This document shows, one piece after another, positions 17,590 to 26,336 of a stretch of DNA of 34,329 nucleotides (position 1 is the first letter of the stretch; the number at the start of each line of letters is the position of its first letter). The stretch lies in NCBI GenBank assembly GCA_031264395.1, contig JAISEB010000232.1, positions 1 through 34,329 of the forward strand, given 5' to 3'. A program made the translations under genes and the position numbers. The DNA is from Treponema sp. GTDB taxonomy: Bacteria > Spirochaetota > Spirochaetia > Treponematales > Breznakiellaceae. A model generated the notes under the pieces. That model did not search any database and had not been told where the DNA came from. It saw only the letters and a program-made list of their open reading frames with translations.

Positions 17590-17604
17590 ACTGATTACTA
17601 CATA

Positions 17605-17633
17605 ATTATATATTCATTCGCAATTAATATCAA
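17605..17633 (-). promoter_or_regulatory. Near-consensus internal promoter upstream of fliO
   Basis: TTGATA (17628-17633, overlapping the fliY stop codon), a 17-nt AT-rich spacer and a perfect TATAAT (17605-17610), read on the minus strand. Transcription would begin near 17598, only about 9 nt before the TTG start of fliO and about 20 nt before its GGGAGGGG. It would give the export-gate, flhF/flhG and whiG genes their own transcription. Confidence 0.75.
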
Positions 17634-18781
17634 CCCATTTCGTTCATCCGCTCCATCGGAGAAACAATTTCCGTTACGCGGACGCCGAAATTTTCATCGA
17701 TAACCACAACTTCGCCCTTGGCTATGAGTTTATGGTTAACCAGTATATCCACAGGCTCGCCGGCAAGTTTGTCCAGCTCTATGATGGTCCCTTCTCCCAT
17801 CCCCAGAATTTCCTTGATGAGCTTGCGGGTGCGGCCCAGCTCCACGGTCATCTCCATGAAGACGTCCATGATAAGGCCTATGTTGCCGGCTTCCTGTGAA
17901 GAAGCCCTGGGCACCAGGTTGGGGAACTGGACGGACTGCACGCTGGCCGGCTGGCCCATCATGCCGCCTCCCATGCCCATATTCGGCATGGCGCCCATGC
18001 CCTGCATCGCGCCCATATCCATGCCCATTCCCATGTTCGGCATAGCGCCCATACCCTGCATGCCGCCCATGTTAGGCATGCCCATGCCCTGCATGGCGCC
18101 CGCGCCGGGCGAAGCCTGGCCGTTAAGGGCGCGCGCTATATCGCCGGCAACCGAAGCGCCGAAGACTTCCCAGATCTGATGGACATTTCCGTCTCCCAGA
18201 TCAAGCTGATACACGGCGCAGGGAAATTCCCCCGCCGGCAGGGCCGCGGCGGCCTTGGGCACGTTCGCCGCCTCGGGCGAAACCGACGCGATGGATTTAT
18301 TGCCTGTCTTGTCGGTAAGGCTCGTGATCTGTGTTCCCACCAGCTGCGAAACAACTTCGCCCAGCACCGACATGGCCATTTCATCCAGCGCGATGTTCTC
18401 TTCCTTGTTCATGAGGCTGGCAATAGCTTTGGCGGTGACTTCGGGAATGATGAAGGAATGTTCCCCCGGAAAACCGGAGCTGAAATCGGCCTTGACCGCC
18501 GTTACCGTATCGGGAAGGGACGAAAGAAACGCGTCCCTGCTTGAAAACGACACCTGCGGGCCCTTAATGGTAACCGCCGCGCCCGTCATCATGGAAAGGT
18601 TGGAAGACTGCGCCTCAACCGTGGACGCCAAAAAATTCTGCAGCGCCTGCCTGTCGCCCTCCGAAGAGCCGGCCGTCATCGTGGCGGACGGAGCCGCCTG
18701 GGGGGCCGCCCCCATGCCGGAAGAATCCACACCGGCCAGTAACGCGTCTATTTCATCCTGAGAAAGTGCGCCGTCGCTCAT
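17630..18781 (-). CDS. fliY: FliY (FliN-type) flagellar switch protein
   Basis: A 383-residue switch protein. The N-terminus LSQDEIDALLAGV is the CheY-binding-type EIDALL motif shared with FliM. A CheC-like domain follows (about residues 50-215), then a Met/Gly/Asn-rich repetitive linker (226-276) and the C-terminal FliN/SpoA domain (about 290-383, with VELGRTRKLIKEIL and GEPVDILVNHKLIAKGEVVV). The CheC-type phosphatase pattern S-x3-E-x2-N reads Ser138-Glu142-Ser145, so the Asn is replaced. The ATG overlaps the fliM stop as ATGA. It forms the lower C-ring with FliM. Confidence 0.96.
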   Translation of the reverse strand: MSDGALSQDEIDALLAGVDSSGMGAAPQAAPSATMTAGSSEGDRQALQNFLASTVEAQSSNLSMMTGAAVTIKGPQVSFSSRDAFLSSLPDTVTAVKADFSSGFPGEHSFIIPEVTAKAIASLMNKEENIALDEMAMSVLGEVVSQLVGTQITSLTDKTGNKSIASVSPEAANVPKAAAALPAGEFPCAVYQLDLGDGNVHQIWEVFGASVAGDIARALNGQASPGAGAMQGMGMPNMGGMQGMGAMPNMGMGMDMGAMQGMGAMPNMGMGGGMMGQPASVQSVQFPNLVPRASSQEAGNIGLIMDVFMEMTVELGRTRKLIKEILGMGEGTIIELDKLAGEPVDILVNHKLIAKGEVVVIDENFGVRVTEIVSPMERMNEMG

Positions 18782-19809
18782 GTCATCTCCTCCCCTTCGG
18801 ACGCGAGCTCTTCAAATTCTTCCTGTTCAAGCTCCGCGATCTTTTTGGTAATCTGCACCGCCATTTTCTTCCCGATTACGCCGGGGCGGCACAGAAATTT
18901 CCGCTTGCTGCCTATGTTAAGCGAATAGGGGTCGCCGATGCGGGTATTGTACAGCCTGACAACATCCCCTATCTGCAGGGAAAGCACGTCCCGCACGGGG
19001 ACGTTTATCTTTCCTATTTCGGCTACTACATTAACATCGACAGTTGAGAGCTTGTCCTTTAGCACGCTGAGGTTTTCCGTGGTTGCCCCCCGGCGCACCG
19101 AGGAGTACCAGAACTGGGCGGAAAGTTTTCCGATAATGGGCTCTATGGTTATGTAGGGGATGCAGAAGTTCATCATTCCTTCCACCTCGCCAACCTTTGT
19201 TTCAAGGGTAACAAGGACCACCATTTCCGTGGGGGGAACGATCTGGGCGAACTGCGGGTTCGTGTCTATCTGCCCAAGGCGGGGCCTCAGATCGATGACC
19301 GTGGTCCAGGCCTCGCGCATGTTTCCCAGAATGCGGACAATAATTCCTTCCATGACGGACGTTTCGATGTCGGTCAATTCATGCTGCGCCTTGGTTCCTT
19401 CTCCCGTGCCCCCGAAGAGGCGGTCTATGATGGAAAAGGTAACGGCGGGATCAATTTCAAGGATCGCGTTTCCCTTGAGGGGGTCCATGTTGATGATGGC
19501 AAGAGTCGTCGGCGTGGGAATCGAACGGATGAATTCCTCGTAGGTAAGCTGATCGACGGAGGCCACATGGACGTGAACCATGGAACGGAGCTGGGCGGAA
19601 AGGCTTGTGGTGGTAAGGCGCGCGAAGGTCTCGTGCATAATGGAGACCGTGCGTATCTGTTCCTTGGAGAATTTGTCGGGCCTTTTGAAATCGTAGATCT
19701 TGATCTTGCGGGTATCGGCCGCGGGCCTGAAATCCTCAGGCTCCGTGTCGCCGGCGTTTATGGCGGTGAGAAGCTGATCAATTTCCTCCTGGGACAAAAC
19801 TTCGGTCAA
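18778..19809 (-). CDS. fliM: FliM, flagellar motor switch protein
   Basis: A 343-residue protein starting with TTG at 19809, with AAGGA 7 nt upstream. The N-terminal LSQEEIDQLLTAINAG is the CheY-P binding peptide. The middle CheC-like domain includes LRSMVHVHVASVDQLTYEEF and the GGTG motif (LFGGTGEG). The C-terminal SpoA domain carries RDVLSLQIGDVVRL. It binds phosphorylated CheY and transmits direction switching to FliG. The 91-bp gap before it is the largest between flagellar genes here. Confidence 0.97.
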   Translation of the reverse strand: MTEVLSQEEIDQLLTAINAGDTEPEDFRPAADTRKIKIYDFKRPDKFSKEQIRTVSIMHETFARLTTTSLSAQLRSMVHVHVASVDQLTYEEFIRSIPTPTTLAIINMDPLKGNAILEIDPAVTFSIIDRLFGGTGEGTKAQHELTDIETSVMEGIIVRILGNMREAWTTVIDLRPRLGQIDTNPQFAQIVPPTEMVVLVTLETKVGEVEGMMNFCIPYITIEPIIGKLSAQFWYSSVRRGATTENLSVLKDKLSTVDVNVVAEIGKINVPVRDVLSLQIGDVVRLYNTRIGDPYSLNIGSKRKFLCRPGVIGKKMAVQITKKIAELEQEEFEELASEGEEMT

Positions 19810-19868
19810 AACGGCATCCTTTACACCCTATGGTATCAATTTTTATCCCCTCATGCAACACCGCGCTT

Positions 19869-19885
19869 CTTTTCGCGGCGAAAAG
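19869..19885 (-). other. Small hairpin in the fliL-fliM gap
   Basis: CTTTTCG-CCG-CGAAAAG makes a 7-bp stem in the 91-bp gap. There is no T-run after it, so an RNA-processing or stabilising role is as likely as attenuation. The rest of the gap holds only the ribosome-binding site of fliM and a poor promoter-like match. Confidence 0.35.
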
Positions 19886-19900
19886 CCGGACGCCTTTTGC

Positions 19901-20458
19901 CTAATACATTTCCATAACGTCGAGCTTGTTGAAAAGAATATTCCTTACCTTGGCGGCGTCGAGATAACGGGTGTTGAGCTGATCCCGTATTTCCCGCTTC
20001 AGCGCCGTCTCGTTTTCCGGGACAAGCTCCGTGACGTCTTTCTGGCTGAAGTAGTTCCGTACAAAATCCCGCAGTTCATACTGGCGGCTTGTCAGTTCCG
20101 TCTGGGCCGCGTTGTCGTTCAGATCGTACTGGATGATCATGTCGACGGTGACGGAGAAGCCCGGGCCTTTTGTCCTTGTTGTTACCGGCCCTATGAGGGT
20201 AAACGCCGCGTATTCGGGGCGTTTACCCAGGTACGGATCGGTGGGATCGGTTACAGCGGTCCTTGATTTTCCCCCGCCCGTTACTATTCTTACGGTAAAA
20301 AACGACACGGTAACGATAATAAAGACCGCCCCAAGCCCTATGGCGGCGAATTTGAGAATTGTCGGAAGTATCGCGCCCAGTCCGGATGTTTTTTTCGGAG
20401 AACTGCCCAGAGACGCGGCGTCGCCGTCGCCAAGTTCCAGTTCATCACTGTCTGACAT
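19901..20458 (-). CDS. fliL: FliL, flagellar basal-body/stator-associated protein
   Basis: A 185-residue protein with an acidic cytoplasmic N-terminus, one transmembrane helix (about residues 34-57) and a periplasmic domain with YAAFTLIGPVTTRT and the C-terminal RNILFNKLDVMEMY. GGGGAG precedes the ATG by 5 nt. In spirochaetes FliL rings surround stators and influence the orientation of periplasmic flagella. It lies between motB and fliM, as in Borrelia. Confidence 0.95.
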   Translation of the reverse strand: MSDSDELELGDGDAASLGSSPKKTSGLGAILPTILKFAAIGLGAVFIIVTVSFFTVRIVTGGGKSRTAVTDPTDPYLGKRPEYAAFTLIGPVTTRTKGPGFSVTVDMIIQYDLNDNAAQTELTSRQYELRDFVRNYFSQKDVTELVPENETALKREIRDQLNTRYLDAAKVRNILFNKLDVMEMY

Positions 20459-20506
20459 ACATTCTCCCCTTATTTGATCCTAACACACAAGGAACATCGT
20501 TTCAAA

Positions 20507-21250
20507 TTACAGGTGCCCTTCGTCAAGAACGATGACGTCCACCCGCCGGTTGGCGGCCCTGCCTTCGGGGGTATCGTTCCGCGCGAGGGGAACCGTGTCG
20601 GCAAAGCCCGCGGCCTGAAATCTCCGCTCGTCTACTCCTATATCGGCAAGATAGTGGAGTATATTAATGGACCTGGCCGCCGAAAGCTCCCAGTTCGATT
20701 CCCAGGGGCCGGCCGGGTCAACCGCCTCGTTGTCGGTGTGGCCCTCGAGGCGTATCTTCCGCGGCCGCCCGTCGCTGTCCACAAGATCGGGGGAAGCAAG
20801 GAAGGTCGCAAGCCGTAACAGTATGTCCCGCGTCGCGTCTATATTGATCTGGGCGCTCGCCGGCCTGAAAAAGGTGTCGGAAACAAGGGTTATTACAAGG
20901 CCCCGCTCGTCGTGGGTAATGCGGACTTTGCTGGAATTGATCTCCGGGGTAAAAAGGCTCACCGCCCTGCGCAGCGCGGTGCCCAGGGAGCGTCCCCGTT
21001 CCATGGACGGCAGGGACATGATGGTGTTTCCAAGGTCCGCGCTGCGGCCCGCCGAAAGGGTGCGGCCCCCGGCAAGGGCCCCAAGGCCCCCCGTCCGCAT
21101 GGACGCGGCGATCTCCTGCATCTGGGCGGAACTGGATTCGTCGGGGTTGAACATGATCGCGAAGAAACAGAGCATAAGGGTGACCATGTCGGAATAGGTT
21201 GTAAGCCATTCCTGCGTCGCCGCCCGTATCTCTTTCTTTTTTCTCGCCAT
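20507..21250 (-). CDS. motB: MotB, stator protein
   Basis: A 247-residue protein with a basic N-terminus, a single transmembrane helix carrying the proton-binding Asp21 (TTYSDMVTLMLCFFAIMF), a plug/linker, and an OmpA-like peptidoglycan-binding domain (about residues 125-240; LEGHTDNEAV, then NWELSAARSINIL, then NRRVDVIV). It starts 2 bp after motA and pairs with MotA to drive rotation. Confidence 0.97.
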   Translation of the reverse strand: MARKKKEIRAATQEWLTTYSDMVTLMLCFFAIMFNPDESSSAQMQEIAASMRTGGLGALAGGRTLSAGRSADLGNTIMSLPSMERGRSLGTALRRAVSLFTPEINSSKVRITHDERGLVITLVSDTFFRPASAQINIDATRDILLRLATFLASPDLVDSDGRPRKIRLEGHTDNEAVDPAGPWESNWELSAARSINILHYLADIGVDERRFQAAGFADTVPLARNDTPEGRAANRRVDVIVLDEGHL

Positions 21251-21252
21251 AC

Positions 21253-22038
21253 TTAATTGTCCTTGAGGAGTTCCTGTTCCAGAGTTCTCCTGTCCGAGGG
21301 ATTAAGATAGGCAAGCAGTTTCATGACGAGGATGCGGGTATTGTCGCCCGCCTGAATGGAAAGAACCCCTTCAATTATCATTTCCTTTACCATGGATTCC
21401 TTCGCGTCCTGCGCTCTCAGCTTTGAGGCGAAGGGGGTCATGAAGAGGTTTGCCAATACGGAACCATAAAAGGTGGTAACGAGGGCCAGGGCCATGTTGG
21501 GGCCTATGGACGCCTTGTCTTCCAGGTTTTTGAGCATGGCGATAAGGCCGACGACGGTACCCAGCATCCCAAGGCCGGGGCCCAGTGTCGCCCACATGTT
21601 CACCGTGCCTATCTTGTCCGCGTGGCGGCCCTGCATCTGCGAAAGTTCCAGTTCCAGGAGGTTGCGTATCACCTCCTGATCGGTGCCGTCAACCACAAGG
21701 CGGAGCCCCTTCTTCATGTATTCGTCGTCAAGATCCTCAAGCTCGTCCTCAAGGGCCAAAAGCCCTTCGCGCCTGGCCTTTTCGGAAAAGGCCACCATCT
21801 TCTGTATGATCCCCTTTTCGTTAAAAACCGGTATGCGGAAGGTGCGGCCAAGGAGGCTCCAGATGCCCAGGGCTTCGGACAGGGAGGTGGCAAGCATGAG
21901 GGCGAAGTAGGACCCGATAACGACCATAAGAAAGGACGGCAGGTCGACGACGGTCCCTATGGAACCGCCCGAAGAGTAAATGGACATGACAACCATACCG
22001 ATAGCGCCGAAAACACCTATTAAACTCGATATGTCCAT
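21253..22038 (-). CDS. motA: MotA, stator ion-channel protein
   Basis: A 261-residue protein with four transmembrane helices in two pairs around a cytoplasmic domain. The conserved GPGLGMLGTVVGLIAML segment carries the channel Pro and Gly residues. The cytoplasmic loop contains the charged residues that meet FliG. Located between flbD and motB. Confidence 0.97.
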   Translation of the reverse strand: MDISSLIGVFGAIGMVVMSIYSSGGSIGTVVDLPSFLMVVIGSYFALMLATSLSEALGIWSLLGRTFRIPVFNEKGIIQKMVAFSEKARREGLLALEDELEDLDDEYMKKGLRLVVDGTDQEVIRNLLELELSQMQGRHADKIGTVNMWATLGPGLGMLGTVVGLIAMLKNLEDKASIGPNMALALVTTFYGSVLANLFMTPFASKLRAQDAKESMVKEMIIEGVLSIQAGDNTRILVMKLLAYLNPSDRRTLEQELLKDN

Positions 22039-22044
22039 AAACCA

Positions 22045-22242
22045 CTACTCCCCGTCTTTAAATGGGCTTAACCGCCCGCGGTACTCTTCGATTTTTCGTA
22101 AAACATCCTTCACTTCTTCCCGTACGATAAGGTGCTTGCCCGACAGCATAACCAGAGTGGTGTCGGGGTTGATCTCTATCGCCTCAATTTGATGAGGATT
22201 GACATAATATTCAATGCCGTCAAGCCTTGTTACCTTAATCAT
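22045..22242 (-). CDS. flbD: FlbD family protein
   Basis: A 65-residue cytoplasmic protein that fits the small FlbD family (not the Caulobacter regulator of that name): MIKVTRLDGIEYYVNPHQIE, then IEINPDTTLVMLSGKHLIV. It always sits between flgE and motA in spirochaetes and many Firmicutes. The molecular role is not established. Confidence 0.92.
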   Translation of the reverse strand: MIKVTRLDGIEYYVNPHQIEAIEINPDTTLVMLSGKHLIVREEVKDVLRKIEEYRGRLSPFKDGE

Positions 22243-22254
22243 ACAGGATTTTCA

Positions 22255-23655
22255 TTACCGTTTCAGCGTCAAAAGTTCCTGCAGAAGCTGATCGGCAGTT
22301 TGTATGGTCCGGGAATTGGCCTGGAAGCCCCTCTGGGTGATGATCATGTCGGTGAACTGCTCGGCCATGTCCACGTTGGACATTTCAAGAAAGCCCGCCA
22401 CTATTTTGCCCTTGCCGGCTATGCCCGAAGGGCCTATGTTGGCGGCCCCGGAGTTGTTGGATACAACGTAGTTGTTGTCCCCGGCCTTTTCAAGGCCTCC
22501 CTGGTTGGGGAAACTCGCCATGGCAACCTGGCCCAGAACACGCACCGTTCCGTTGTCGTAGGTTCCCGTGATAACGCCGCTTTGATCGATTTTGAAGTTT
22601 TCAAGATAGCCCATGGAATGGCCGTCCTGCTCCACAGGCTTCGTGGACGCGGCGTCCGAAAACTGGGTAATGGAATTGACCACGCCCCCGACCGTTCCCA
22701 GGCGGAGGGCAAATTCCTGCCTGACAGGAGTGCCGTCCTCATTGGGAGTTGCGGCAAGGATATCGAAGGCCACGTTCATCAGCACTTCGCCGTCCGGGCC
22801 CGACACGTTCCCGGCCCCGTCTTCGGCGGAAAGGAGCGTGCCGTTGTTGTTGAAGTTGACCGTGAAATTCACGGGCCCCCCCGCGGCGGGAGCCTCCGCG
22901 CCCAGCCCTATCGAGGCGTTGTTGACATCTTCCGTTTCGGGGTCCACCGAAAGCTGGGCGTTCCAGCTGTTGCTGGTCCCCGGCACGCGGCTGAATTCCA
23001 CCTGCAGCGTATGTGTCGCGCCAAAGGAATCGTATATTTTAATGGCCGTTGCCCAGGTTCCCTCGCGGGTCTGCAGCTCCGTGGGATTTTCGGGAATTTC
23101 GGGGATGTTCTTGTTGAGATTACAGGCGTAGTTGACAAAGGTCGTGGCCCGCGCGGGGTCTTTGGAACCCACCGGGATGACAATATCCTCAATCTGCCGG
23201 GAAACGTCAATGAACTGCTGGCCCATAACCTCCCGCGCCATCCAGCCCTGTACCCTCATGCCGTTGGCGGGGTTCACCATGGTACCGGCCTCGTCTATGC
23301 TGAAGGCCCCGTTCCTGGTGTACAGTTCCCTGTCTCCTTCGTGGAGGACAAAGAACCCCGTCCCCTGAACGGCAAGATCCGTCCCTATCCCGGTGCTTTG
23401 AAGGCTCCCCTGGATGTGTATGGTGTCTATGGAGGCGACGGACATTCCAAGGCCCACTTCCTTTGGATTAACGCCCCCCAGTTCTTCGGTGGGACGGGTC
23501 GCGCCCTGAAGCTGCTGGTACAGGATGTCCTGAAAGTTCACCCGGTTGCGCTTGAAACCCGTCGTGTTGATGTTGGCGATGTTATTACCGATAACATCCA
23601 TTCTTGTCTGATGGTTCTGCAGTCCGGATACGCCGGAAAATAACGATCGCATCAT
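22255..23655 (-). CDS. flgE: FlgE, flagellar hook protein with lysinoalanine cross-link residues
   Basis: A 466-residue hook protein. The N-terminal rod-type motif is [20 protein letters not shown] and [14 protein letters not shown], and the C-terminal motif is [21 protein letters not shown], with D1/D2 domains between. Lys165 (codon 23161-23163), Cys178 (23122-23124) and Asn179 (23119-23121) sit at the same residue numbers reported for the self-catalysed Lys-Cys lysinoalanine cross-link of the Treponema denticola hook. It starts 6 bp after flgD. Confidence 0.97.
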   Translation of the reverse strand: MMRSLFSGVSGLQNHQTRMDVIGNNIANINTTGFKRNRVNFQDILYQQLQGATRPTEELGGVNPKEVGLGMSVASIDTIHIQGSLQSTGIGTDLAVQGTGFFVLHEGDRELYTRNGAFSIDEAGTMVNPANGMRVQGWMAREVMGQQFIDVSRQIEDIVIPVGSKDPARATTFVNYACNLNKNIPEIPENPTELQTREGTWATAIKIYDSFGATHTLQVEFSRVPGTSNSWNAQLSVDPETEDVNNASIGLGAEAPAAGGPVNFTVNFNNNGTLLSAEDGAGNVSGPDGEVLMNVAFDILAATPNEDGTPVRQEFALRLGTVGGVVNSITQFSDAASTKPVEQDGHSMGYLENFKIDQSGVITGTYDNGTVRVLGQVAMASFPNQGGLEKAGDNNYVVSNNSGAANIGPSGIAGKGKIVAGFLEMSNVDMAEQFTDMIITQRGFQANSRTIQTADQLLQELLTLKR

Positions 23656-23661
23656 ATCGCA

Positions 23662-24105
23662 TCACTCCTCATAGATCCTTGCCACCTGTTCCCAGGCGTA
23701 TGTAACACCGTTTACCATAACGGCGGGAACCTCCCCCCTTTCCACCGCCATTACCGCGCCTTCCACTACCTTTTCGCCGTCCACAATTCGCACCTGGCGC
23801 CCCAAAGCGGAGGACGCCCCGGCCACATCGAGCATGCGGGTCAATTTGGCAAAATCGGCCGCCATACCGGTCATCTGCTCCAGCGTGGAAAACTGGGCCA
23901 TCTGCGCGATGAACTCCTTGTCTTCCATGGGGGCGGTCGGGTCCTGATAGGAAAGCTGGGTGATAAGGATCTTGAGAAAATCATCCTTCCCCAGATTCCG
24001 CCCGGAAATTTTCCCGTCGTTAAGGGTTTTGTTAAAATCGGCGGCTATTTTGTCGTTTTCCGCTTTTTCCCGCGGGCTCAAGACCGATTCTATCGCTGCT
24101 GCCAT
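23662..24105 (-). CDS. flgD: FlgD, hook-capping protein
   Basis: A 147-residue short-form FlgD. The hallmark LGKDDFLKILITQLSYQDPT and the following MEDKEFIAQMAQFSTLEQM are intact, followed by a small beta domain. It caps the growing hook so that FlgE can polymerise. It lies 9 bp after fliK. Confidence 0.96.
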   Translation of the reverse strand: MAAAIESVLSPREKAENDKIAADFNKTLNDGKISGRNLGKDDFLKILITQLSYQDPTAPMEDKEFIAQMAQFSTLEQMTGMAADFAKLTRMLDVAGASSALGRQVRIVDGEKVVEGAVMAVERGEVPAVMVNGVTYAWEQVARIYEE

Positions 24106-24114
24106 GTATGTCTC

Positions 24115-25581
24115 CTATATCAGCATATTGACCTGCGTCCGCCCGTTCAGGCGGAAAACGCCGCCGGCAAGAAATTCCGAATCTTCCTGCCCCAGGGGCT
24201 CATAACGGAACGCGTCTTCTGGGGACGGCGCCTCTCTTTTCCATTCACCGAAAAAAAGATCCTCCCGCCGTTCGTTTCCCCCCTGTCCTCCCTGGGCCAG
24301 GGAAAAATCAAGCTCCGCGCCGTCAAAACCGGAATCCAGGAACGCCTGTTCCAGGGAATGTGTTTCCCGTTCAAAGGCGCGCAGGGCCTCTTCGCTTTCG
24401 ACAACGACATGCCCTGTTATCTTGTTTTCGGCCATTTCAAGGCGTATCTTTACATTTCCCAGGGATTCCGGTTTAAGGGAAAGCCTTATGGTCCCTTCCC
24501 CGCCGTCCCGGAGCACAAGGCGGGCTTCGCGGACTATGCCGTCCGAAAGGCCCTGCTGAAGCTCCCTGGCCAGAAAATGCTCAAACGGGCCGGTGTTTCC
24601 GGCCGGGGGGCCTTTCCAGTCTCCAGAAGGGGCCTTTTGCCCGCGAAGTTCGACGATCATCTCCGCCTCATGGGAAAACGCCGCCGCGTGGGGGGCGTCC
24701 CTGACCGTTTCCGGGGGAAGGCCCGCCTCACGGCCCATGTTCCCGGCGGCGCGGAGATCTTCCACAACTACGGCCTTCTCCCGTTTCTTCCCCCGTGTCC
24801 CCTCCCCCCGGCTTTCACGCGGGGGAAAAGCGGCCTTTTCGGCGGACTGTCCGTCCGCGGCGGGAAAAACCGCGGCGGAAAAATCAACGAGAGTATCTTC
24901 GGCGGTTTCCACGGGCACGGGCGCGGCCGCGGCGCGGAGGGCGGGGGACGATTCGGGGAATACGGCGGGAGATCCGGGCGCGGGAATTTCCGGGACAAAG
25001 GCCCCGGCAGGGCCGGCGCGGCTCTTTTCCGCCTCCGTTCCGCCGGAAACGAACGCCTCCGCTCCGGTTTCGGCGCTTTTGAGGCCGGGGGAATCTTTAC
25101 CCTCGTCCCCGCCCGCCTGTACCGCCCGAGATTTCCGGCCAAAAAGCCGCGCGGGAAAAACCGGCTCCGGCTCTTCTTCCCCGCGCCTCACGGCGTCCGG
25201 GATTACGGGCGTCAGGAAGGCCGCGTTCCCGGCGGCCGCGGCCGCAAGGGCCCCGGTTTCCCCGGCGGTTTTGGGGTGATCTTTTTCCCCGGCGTTTTTT
25301 CCGCGCCGGAGGCCCCGCAAAAGGCCTTCCGCCGGACCGTGTTCCCCGTCTTCGGGCGGCCCGGCGGGCGGAAGGGTCCTGGCGTCTTCCGCGCCCCCTT
25401 CCCGGCCGTTCGCGGCGGTTTTTACGGAAAGGCCGGCAAGTATTTTGGCAAAGACGCCGAGGGCGGAAGCGCCGGAATTTTCGCGGGCGCCTGACGCCTC
25501 TTTTTTTCCGGCGTTTACGGGAACCCGCTCGTCCGCGCCGTTTACACGGGGATCTTCAGTGTAGGGGGATATTTCAATCAC
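24115..25581 (-). CDS. fliK: FliK, hook-length control protein
   Basis: A 488-residue protein with a long, low-complexity Ala/Gly/Pro/Glu-rich N-terminal part (to about residue 330) and a conserved C-terminal hook-length domain (about 345-440) containing TIRLSLKPESLGNVKIRLEM. The start is GTG at 25581 with AAGGAG upstream. The N-terminal half is the molecular ruler; the C-terminal domain contacts FlhB. The extreme GC of the N-terminal half creates long antisense open frames. Confidence 0.92.
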   Translation of the reverse strand: MIEISPYTEDPRVNGADERVPVNAGKKEASGARENSGASALGVFAKILAGLSVKTAANGREGGAEDARTLPPAGPPEDGEHGPAEGLLRGLRRGKNAGEKDHPKTAGETGALAAAAAGNAAFLTPVIPDAVRRGEEEPEPVFPARLFGRKSRAVQAGGDEGKDSPGLKSAETGAEAFVSGGTEAEKSRAGPAGAFVPEIPAPGSPAVFPESSPALRAAAAPVPVETAEDTLVDFSAAVFPAADGQSAEKAAFPPRESRGEGTRGKKREKAVVVEDLRAAGNMGREAGLPPETVRDAPHAAAFSHEAEMIVELRGQKAPSGDWKGPPAGNTGPFEHFLARELQQGLSDGIVREARLVLRDGGEGTIRLSLKPESLGNVKIRLEMAENKITGHVVVESEEALRAFERETHSLEQAFLDSGFDGAELDFSLAQGGQGGNERREDLFFGEWKREAPSPEDAFRYEPLGQEDSEFLAGGVFRLNGRTQVNMLI

Positions 25582-25621
25582 CGCCTGACTCCTTGCAGCA
25601 AACGTTCCGGAAGCCGGCGGA

Positions 25622-25637
25622 AAGGCCCGGGGGCCTT
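25622..25637 (-). other. Hairpin at the flbB stop codon
   Basis: AAGGCC-CCCG-GGCCTT lies on the flbB TAA stop, in the 54-bp gap before fliK. There is no T-run. It may modulate transcript stability between the two genes. Confidence 0.3.
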
Positions 25638-26262
25638 AATTCAGGCCGGGGGGCATCCCGGCCATTTTCCGCTGCAGTTCGGCCGCCCGGCCGGGCTCCA
25701 TGAGCGAAAGCCAATAGGACACAATGGACTGGCTCCCTTCCGCCTGGGCGATTTCTTCGGTCTTCCGGAAAACATTGATAACGTCCAGATCGTCCATGGC
25801 GGCCATGATTCCCACGGCCCGCTCCGGCGGCATGCCGGTTAACAGCCTGGCGTTTGTTTCAATGTTTCTCTCTCTAATGTCGGCCTGATCGGCCGCGGCA
25901 TTGAAGGATTTTTCCCTGTCGTCCTGGGCTTTCTGCTGTTCGGCAAGCGTCTGGGCCATTTGTTCTATTTCACCGTACCTGTTTTCCAGTTCCTGTTCCC
26001 GGCCGTCAAGTTCCCTTTCCTGCAGATCCAGGGCTTCAAGGCGCACCGCGAGCCTTTCGGCGTCGATGTTGAGCGTTTCGCCGGGGGGCGTTTCGGGCTG
26101 GGTGCGGCCTTCCCTTCCGGCAAAACGGTACAGGGGGGCCAGAACGGATTTGGCGTCTATGATATTGAGATAATCAAACCAGAGCAGGCTGCCCCCCGCC
26201 ATGACCAGAATGAGGAGCAAAAGGACGATTACCCTGCCTAAAATACGAGCGCCGCCGGCCAT
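25636..26262 (-). CDS. flbB: FlbB, periplasmic-flagellum collar protein (MotE-like)
   Basis: A 208-residue protein with a single N-terminal membrane anchor (about residues 9-30), a long coiled coil (about 70-135) and a C-terminal MgtE_N/MotE-like helical domain (LLTGMPPERAVGIMAAMDD). In Borrelia FlbB is the base of the collar that surrounds the periplasmic motor and recruits stators. GGGAGG precedes the ATG by 5-6 nt. This is the first flagellar gene in the window; the flgB-fliJ group that usually precedes it is not here. Confidence 0.9.
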   Translation of the reverse strand: MAGGARILGRVIVLLLLILVMAGGSLLWFDYLNIIDAKSVLAPLYRFAGREGRTQPETPPGETLNIDAERLAVRLEALDLQERELDGREQELENRYGEIEQMAQTLAEQQKAQDDREKSFNAAADQADIRERNIETNARLLTGMPPERAVGIMAAMDDLDVINVFRKTEEIAQAEGSQSIVSYWLSLMEPGRAAELQRKMAGMPPGLN

Positions 26263-26336
26263 TATACCCTCCCGTTAACGACATAACACCGGGCCGGTTC
26301 GCAGTCCGGCCGGCCGTAAGAAATTATTGAACAATT

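Noticed and set aside
19810-19900. Promoter in the fliL-fliM gap
   Set aside because: The best match (TTGCAT-17-TACCAT) has only 3/6 and 4/6 agreement, too weak to call.
22132-23643. 503-codon plus-strand frame
   Set aside because: It lies antisense to flgE, has no family motifs, and flgE is unmistakable.
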